Below are positions 60,871-64,000 of a stretch of DNA of 64,000 nt, one piece after another. A model generated the notes under the pieces. That model was not told where the DNA came from. It ran no database searches and saw nothing but the letters and a program-made list of their open reading frames with translations. Made by a program: the position numbers and the translations under genes. The stretch is from RUG12783 sp946409545. GTDB taxonomy: Bacteria > Bacillota_I > Bacilli_A > RF39 > UBA660. The stretch covers positions 1-64,000 of the forward strand of contig CAMJWT010000009.1 of assembly GCA_946409545.1 (NCBI GenBank), written 5' to 3'. Position 1 is the stretch's first letter. Every line of letters begins with the position of its first letter.

Positions 60871-62441
60871 TCTGTTGCACGAGTTTCACGAACAACCGTG
60901 ATTTTTATTGTACCTGGATATTGCATTGTACTTTCAATCTTCTCTTTAATTTCACGAGCAATTTGAATACTCTTTAAATCATCAATTTCTTCAGGTTTAA
61001 CAATAACACGTAATTCACGACCTGCTTGAACAGCAAATGTTTTATCAATTCCATCAATATCATTAGCAACTTGTTCAAGTTGTTCAAGTCTCTTAATATA
61101 GTTTTCTAATGAATCATTTCTTGCACCAGGGCGAGATGCAGATAAAGCATCCGCAATAGCAACAATAACGCTTATTACACTTGTTGCCTCTGTGTCACCA
61201 TGATGAGATGCAATAGCATTCAAAACAACTGGATGTTCATGATATTTTTTAGCAATATCTAAACCAATCTCAACATGACTTCCTTCAATTTCATGATCAA
61301 TAGCTTTACCAATATCATGTAATAAACCAGCTCTTTTAGCTAAGTTAACATTTTCACCAAGTTCACCAGCAATAATACCTGATAAATGACCTACTTCAAT
61401 CGAATGTTCTAAAGCATTTTGGCCATAACTTGTTCTAAAATGTAATTTACCAACTAATTCAATTAAGGCTGGATCCATTTTTGTAATACCAAGTTCAAAT
61501 AAGGCATTATTACCATATTCGATAATCTTTTCATTAATTTCTTTACTTGTCTTATCATATAACTCTTCAATCTTTGTTGGATGAATACGTCCATCTTTAA
61601 CTAATGCTTCAAGAGTTACTCTTGCGATTTCACGACGTAGAGGATCAAAACTAGATAGTACGACTGCTTCTGGAGTATCATCAATAATTAAATCAACACC
61701 AGTTACGGCTTCAATTGTTCTAATATTACGTCCCTCTCGACCAATTAATCTTCCTTTCATTTCATCATTTGGAAGGTTAACTACCGTTACCGTTTCTTGA
61801 GATGCAATATCACTAGAGAATTTTTGCATAGATGAAACTAACAATTCACGAGCTTTTTTATCACACTCTAATTTAGCTTCATTTTCCCTATCTTTAATAT
61901 AACTTGCAATCTCTTTAGTCATGGTTTCTTTAACTTTATCCATAACCATTTTTTGTGCTTCTTCTTTGCTAATTCCTGAAATTTCATTCAAGACTTTAAT
62001 TTGTTCTTGTTTAATCTCCTCAACTTTTGCTTTTTCTTCTTGTAATTGTGTTTGTTTATCAATTATTTTAGATTCACGTTCATCAAGAGCTTCTTCTCTC
62101 TTTTGAAATAATAAATCACGTTTATCAATATTATCCTCTCTTTGAGATAATCTTGATTCTAAATCTTTAATTTCTTGTTTTCTTTCGCGATTTTCTTTTT
62201 CTGATTCCATTTTTAATTTGTGAATTTCTTCTTTGGCTTCAAGGATCATTTCTCTTTTAGCTTTTTCGCCATCTTTTCTTGCCTTTTCAAGAATAGATTC
62301 ACTTTTTTTATTAGCTCTTGCGCCACGAATTACATTAATAATTAGCATTACTACAATACCAACTACTAATCCAATGACTAAAAACAAAATAGGAGGTAGT
62401 CCAGATCCACTAGGATTTGGCCCTGTTTCTAATACAAACAT
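60858..62441 (-). CDS. rny: Ribonuclease Y
   Basis: 527 residues, normal length. Main endoribonuclease for mRNA turnover in many Firmicutes. N-terminal membrane helix (about 19-40), a long coiled coil (about 50-200), KH domain with MKGRLIGREGRNIRTIEAV (about 225-245) and HD domain with NALEHSIEV and AGLLHDIGKAIDHE (about 345-385). AAGGAGA precedes the ATG at 62439-62441. It has its own strong promoter and a 120-nt leader. Confidence 0.98.
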   Translation of the reverse strand: MFVLETGPNPSGSGLPPILFLVIGLVVGIVVMLIINVIRGARANKKSESILEKARKDGEKAKREMILEAKEEIHKLKMESEKENRERKQEIKDLESRLSQREDNIDKRDLLFQKREEALDERESKIIDKQTQLQEEKAKVEEIKQEQIKVLNEISGISKEEAQKMVMDKVKETMTKEIASYIKDRENEAKLECDKKARELLVSSMQKFSSDIASQETVTVVNLPNDEMKGRLIGREGRNIRTIEAVTGVDLIIDDTPEAVVLSSFDPLRREIARVTLEALVKDGRIHPTKIEELYDKTSKEINEKIIEYGNNALFELGITKMDPALIELVGKLHFRTSYGQNALEHSIEVGHLSGIIAGELGENVNLAKRAGLLHDIGKAIDHEIEGSHVEIGLDIAKKYHEHPVVLNAIASHHGDTEATSVISVIVAIADALSASRPGARNDSLENYIKRLEQLEQVANDIDGIDKTFAVQAGRELRVIVKPEEIDDLKSIQIAREIKEKIESTMQYPGTIKITVVRETRATEEAR

Positions 62442-62568
62442 TTTATCTCCTTCTGGTATTTTTCTTAAATTTAATAAGCTATCCCCATAATACCATGGTT
62501 AAGTACTATGAATTATTAACATCTATTTAAATTATATTAAAACTATTAAAAATACATACAACACTTTA

Positions 62569-62597
62569 ATTGTAGATTTTAATTAATTCCTTGTCAA
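62569..62597 (-). promoter_or_regulatory. Promoter of rny
   Basis: Minus strand: -35 TTGACA (62592-62597), 17-nt spacer, -10 TACAAT (62569-62574). Near consensus. The leader to the rny ATG is about 120 nt and holds possible GGTATT/AATACC arms; RNase Y leaders are often self-regulated, but nothing specific is recognised. Confidence 0.8.
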
Positions 62598-62659
62598 TTA
62601 CTTTAACAAAAATATAGCCCAATTTTGACATTTTAGTAGATTTTTATTTTCCTATATAT

Positions 62660-62665
62660 TATAAT
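62660..62665 (+). promoter_or_regulatory. Candidate -10 of recU
   Basis: TATAAT on the plus strand, 18 nt before the recU start codon; a TTGACA lies at 62625-62630 but the spacing (29 nt) is too long, so the -35 is uncertain. Confidence 0.4.
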
Positions 62666-62682
62666 TTAATATAGGTGATTTT

Positions 62683-63249
62683 ATGAATTACCCTCAGGGA
62701 ATAAAAAAAGGTAACAGGATACCGACAGTTAAAAATATCGACTATAAAAATCGAGGTATGAATTTAGAAGAAGATTTAAATAATACCAACAATTATTATA
62801 TCGAGAAAGGTATCGCTTATATTTATAAAAAACCTACTCCTATTAAATTAGTTAAAGTTGATTATAAAATAGCTAAAATAACAGAAGCATATTTTGAAAG
62901 TCCATCAACAACTGATTATAATGGAATATATAAAGGATATTATATTGATTTTGAAGCAAAAGAAACCAATAATAGTAAAGGATTCCCTTTAATCAATATT
63001 CATAGTCATCAAATTAAACATATAAGAAATATTGATAAAGAGAAAGGTATATGTTTTTTAATAGTTAGATTTAATAAATTAAATGAGACTTATTTATTAA
63101 TGTCTAACGATTTTATTAATTTTATTGATAATAATGATAAAAAAGTTATTCCTATAACCTACTTTAAAGAAAAAGGATATTTAATTAAAGATAAATTTAT
63201 CCCAAGAGTAGATTATTTAGAAATAATCAAGAAGTTATTGGAGGTATAA
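62683..63249 (+). CDS. recU: Holliday junction resolvase RecU
   Basis: 188 residues. N-terminal NYPQGIKKGNRIPTVKN and NRGMNLEEDLNNTNNYYIEK, then the catalytic region TTDYNGIYKGYYIDFEAKET (Asp and Glu-x-Lys) and INIHSHQIKHI; all match RecU. Resolves four-way junctions during recombination and chromosome segregation in Firmicutes. In Bacilli it is regularly followed by a class A PBP gene, as here (1 nt gap). GGTGA precedes the ATG. Confidence 0.95.
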   Translation: MNYPQGIKKGNRIPTVKNIDYKNRGMNLEEDLNNTNNYYIEKGIAYIYKKPTPIKLVKVDYKIAKITEAYFESPSTTDYNGIYKGYYIDFEAKETNNSKGFPLINIHSHQIKHIRNIDKEKGICFLIVRFNKLNETYLLMSNDFINFIDNNDKKVIPITYFKEKGYLIKDKFIPRVDYLEIIKKLLEV

Positions 63250-63250
63250 A

Positions 63251-64000
63251 ATGGAAAAGAAAAAAATAATAAAGAAAAAGCCTAACAATCAAGAGATTAA
63301 AAAAATTGAAACCAAACCAAATATTACTATTCCTAAAAGACCTAAAGAATCTAGAGGAATAAAAACAAGTACAATAGTTACAATTGTAATTGATATTATA
63401 TTATTAGTTGGTACATTTGTTGGTTTCTATCATTTCTTTGATAAAGTAACAGCCTTAATTATAACAGGACTATTATTCTTTATTTTATTAATAGGAGCTT
63501 ATCTAGATAAGCCAAAGAAAACATCAAAAGTAAGAAGAGTTTTTAAAGTATTATTCACAATCTTCTTAACAATATGTTTAATAGGAGTCCTCGCCGTCTG
63601 TGCATTCTTTGGATACATTGTTAAAAATGCTCCATCTTTTGAAAAAGAGTTACTTAAAGAAAAAGAAGCAACGATTATTTATGATAAAGATGGTAATGAA
63701 TATGCCAAAATTGGTACAGATATAAGAGAAAATATTGAATATCCACAATTAAGTGAACAATTTGTTGATGCTTTAATAGCTACTGAAGATTCTCGTTTCT
63801 TCCAACACAACGGATTTGACTTAATGCGTTTCGTTAAAGCGGCTGGTGGTCAATTAGTTAAAAAACTATTAGGTGGCTCTGATAATGCTGGTGGTGGTTC
63901 AACATTAACAATGCAAGTTGTTAAAAATACCTTCACTAGTTCAGAAGATGAAGGTATCAAAGGTATTATCCGTAAGTTTACTGATATTTATATATCTATT
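63251..64000 (+). CDS. Class A penicillin-binding protein, N-terminal part (cut by window edge)
   Basis: First 250 residues of a PBP1a-type protein (usual length 700-900). Lys-rich cytosolic N-terminus, two to three hydrophobic segments (about 40-110, so the N-terminus has more membrane helices than a normal PBP1), then the transglycosylase domain: ATEDSRFFQHNGFD (catalytic Glu in EDSRF...H) and GGGSTLTMQVVKN. Polymerises glycan strands and, in the missing part, crosslinks them. ATG with TTGGAGG; in a recU-pbp operon. Confidence 0.93.
   Translation, partial: MEKKKIIKKKPNNQEIKKIETKPNITIPKRPKESRGIKTSTIVTIVIDIILLVGTFVGFYHFFDKVTALIITGLLFFILLIGAYLDKPKKTSKVRRVFKVLFTIFLTICLIGVLAVCAFFGYIVKNAPSFEKELLKEKEATIIYDKDGNEYAKIGTDIRENIEYPQLSEQFVDALIATEDSRFFQHNGFDLMRFVKAAGGQLVKKLLGGSDNAGGGSTLTMQVVKNTFTSSEDEGIKGIIRKFTDIYISI

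Noticed and set aside
1..64000. Mycoplasma-type genetic code (TGA as Trp)
   Set aside because: Trp is encoded by TGG in conserved places (for example in S14, ProS and the NlpC protein), and TGA ends at least two genes here (29345, 8289).

Overview
The window is AT-rich, single-chromosome-type bacterial DNA from a low-GC Firmicute. Three traits point to a walled gut-type member of the Bacilli related to the Mollicutes (RF39/Erysipelotrichales-like lineages): the S10-spc-alpha ribosomal order without rpmD (L30), a zinc-type S14, and an archaeal/eukaryote-like ProS with a proline T-box. Cell-wall genes (class A PBP, NlpC/P60 protein, LysM protein) and Trp encoded by TGG argue against a true mycoplasma with code 4. 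This placement is inference; no rRNA is present. Nearly all genes lie on the minus strand; the plus-strand exceptions are galU-HIT, an XRE regulator with a DUF192 gene, and recU-pbp at the right edge. No gene-free stretch exceeds about 300 bases.

Layout, left to right. 1-5713: start of yebC, then a Tad/Flp-type pilus operon (tadC, tadB, tadA/cpaF, cpaE-like, two TadE-like pseudopilins) with its own promoter, preceded by three small helical proteins that sit directly behind polA. 5723-9865: fmt, a membrane protein and polA. 9927-22533: five tandem genes for membrane-anchored proteins built from bacterial Ig-like (Big_2) repeats. Three end in a phosphodiester glycosidase (NAGPA) head, one in an NlpC/P60 head, and one has no head. 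22668-23902: galU and a HIT protein. 23912-30536: a surface operon of three paralogous SH3 proteins with C-terminal membrane anchors, small membrane proteins (one only 45 residues) and an MFS transporter. 30572-32341: a lipoprotein of Ig-like and Listeria-Bacteroides repeats with an SGNH-hydrolase head. 32403-46334: the complete S10-spc-alpha cluster with secY, adk, map, infA and rpoA. 46534-50321: ispH, a membrane cyclophilin, a five-LysM protein, a double-HTH regulator and a DUF192 protein. 50355-54527: a 1390-residue Ig-like surface protein with paired Cys-rich modules. 54596-57671: a Nudix hydrolase, a metallophosphoesterase and two unknown proteins. 57788-62441: proS (T-box controlled), hisS and rny. 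62683-64000: recU and a truncated class A PBP.

The most distinctive content is the surface repertoire. Seven proteins use extendable Ig-like stalks carrying different or no enzymatic heads, and a separate SH3/MFS/mini-membrane-protein operon has no function I can assign. These are the best candidates for an undescribed system. Promoters here repeatedly show an extended -10 (TGn before the -10 hexamer), often placed so close to the gene that the 5' leader is only about 15-25 nt.
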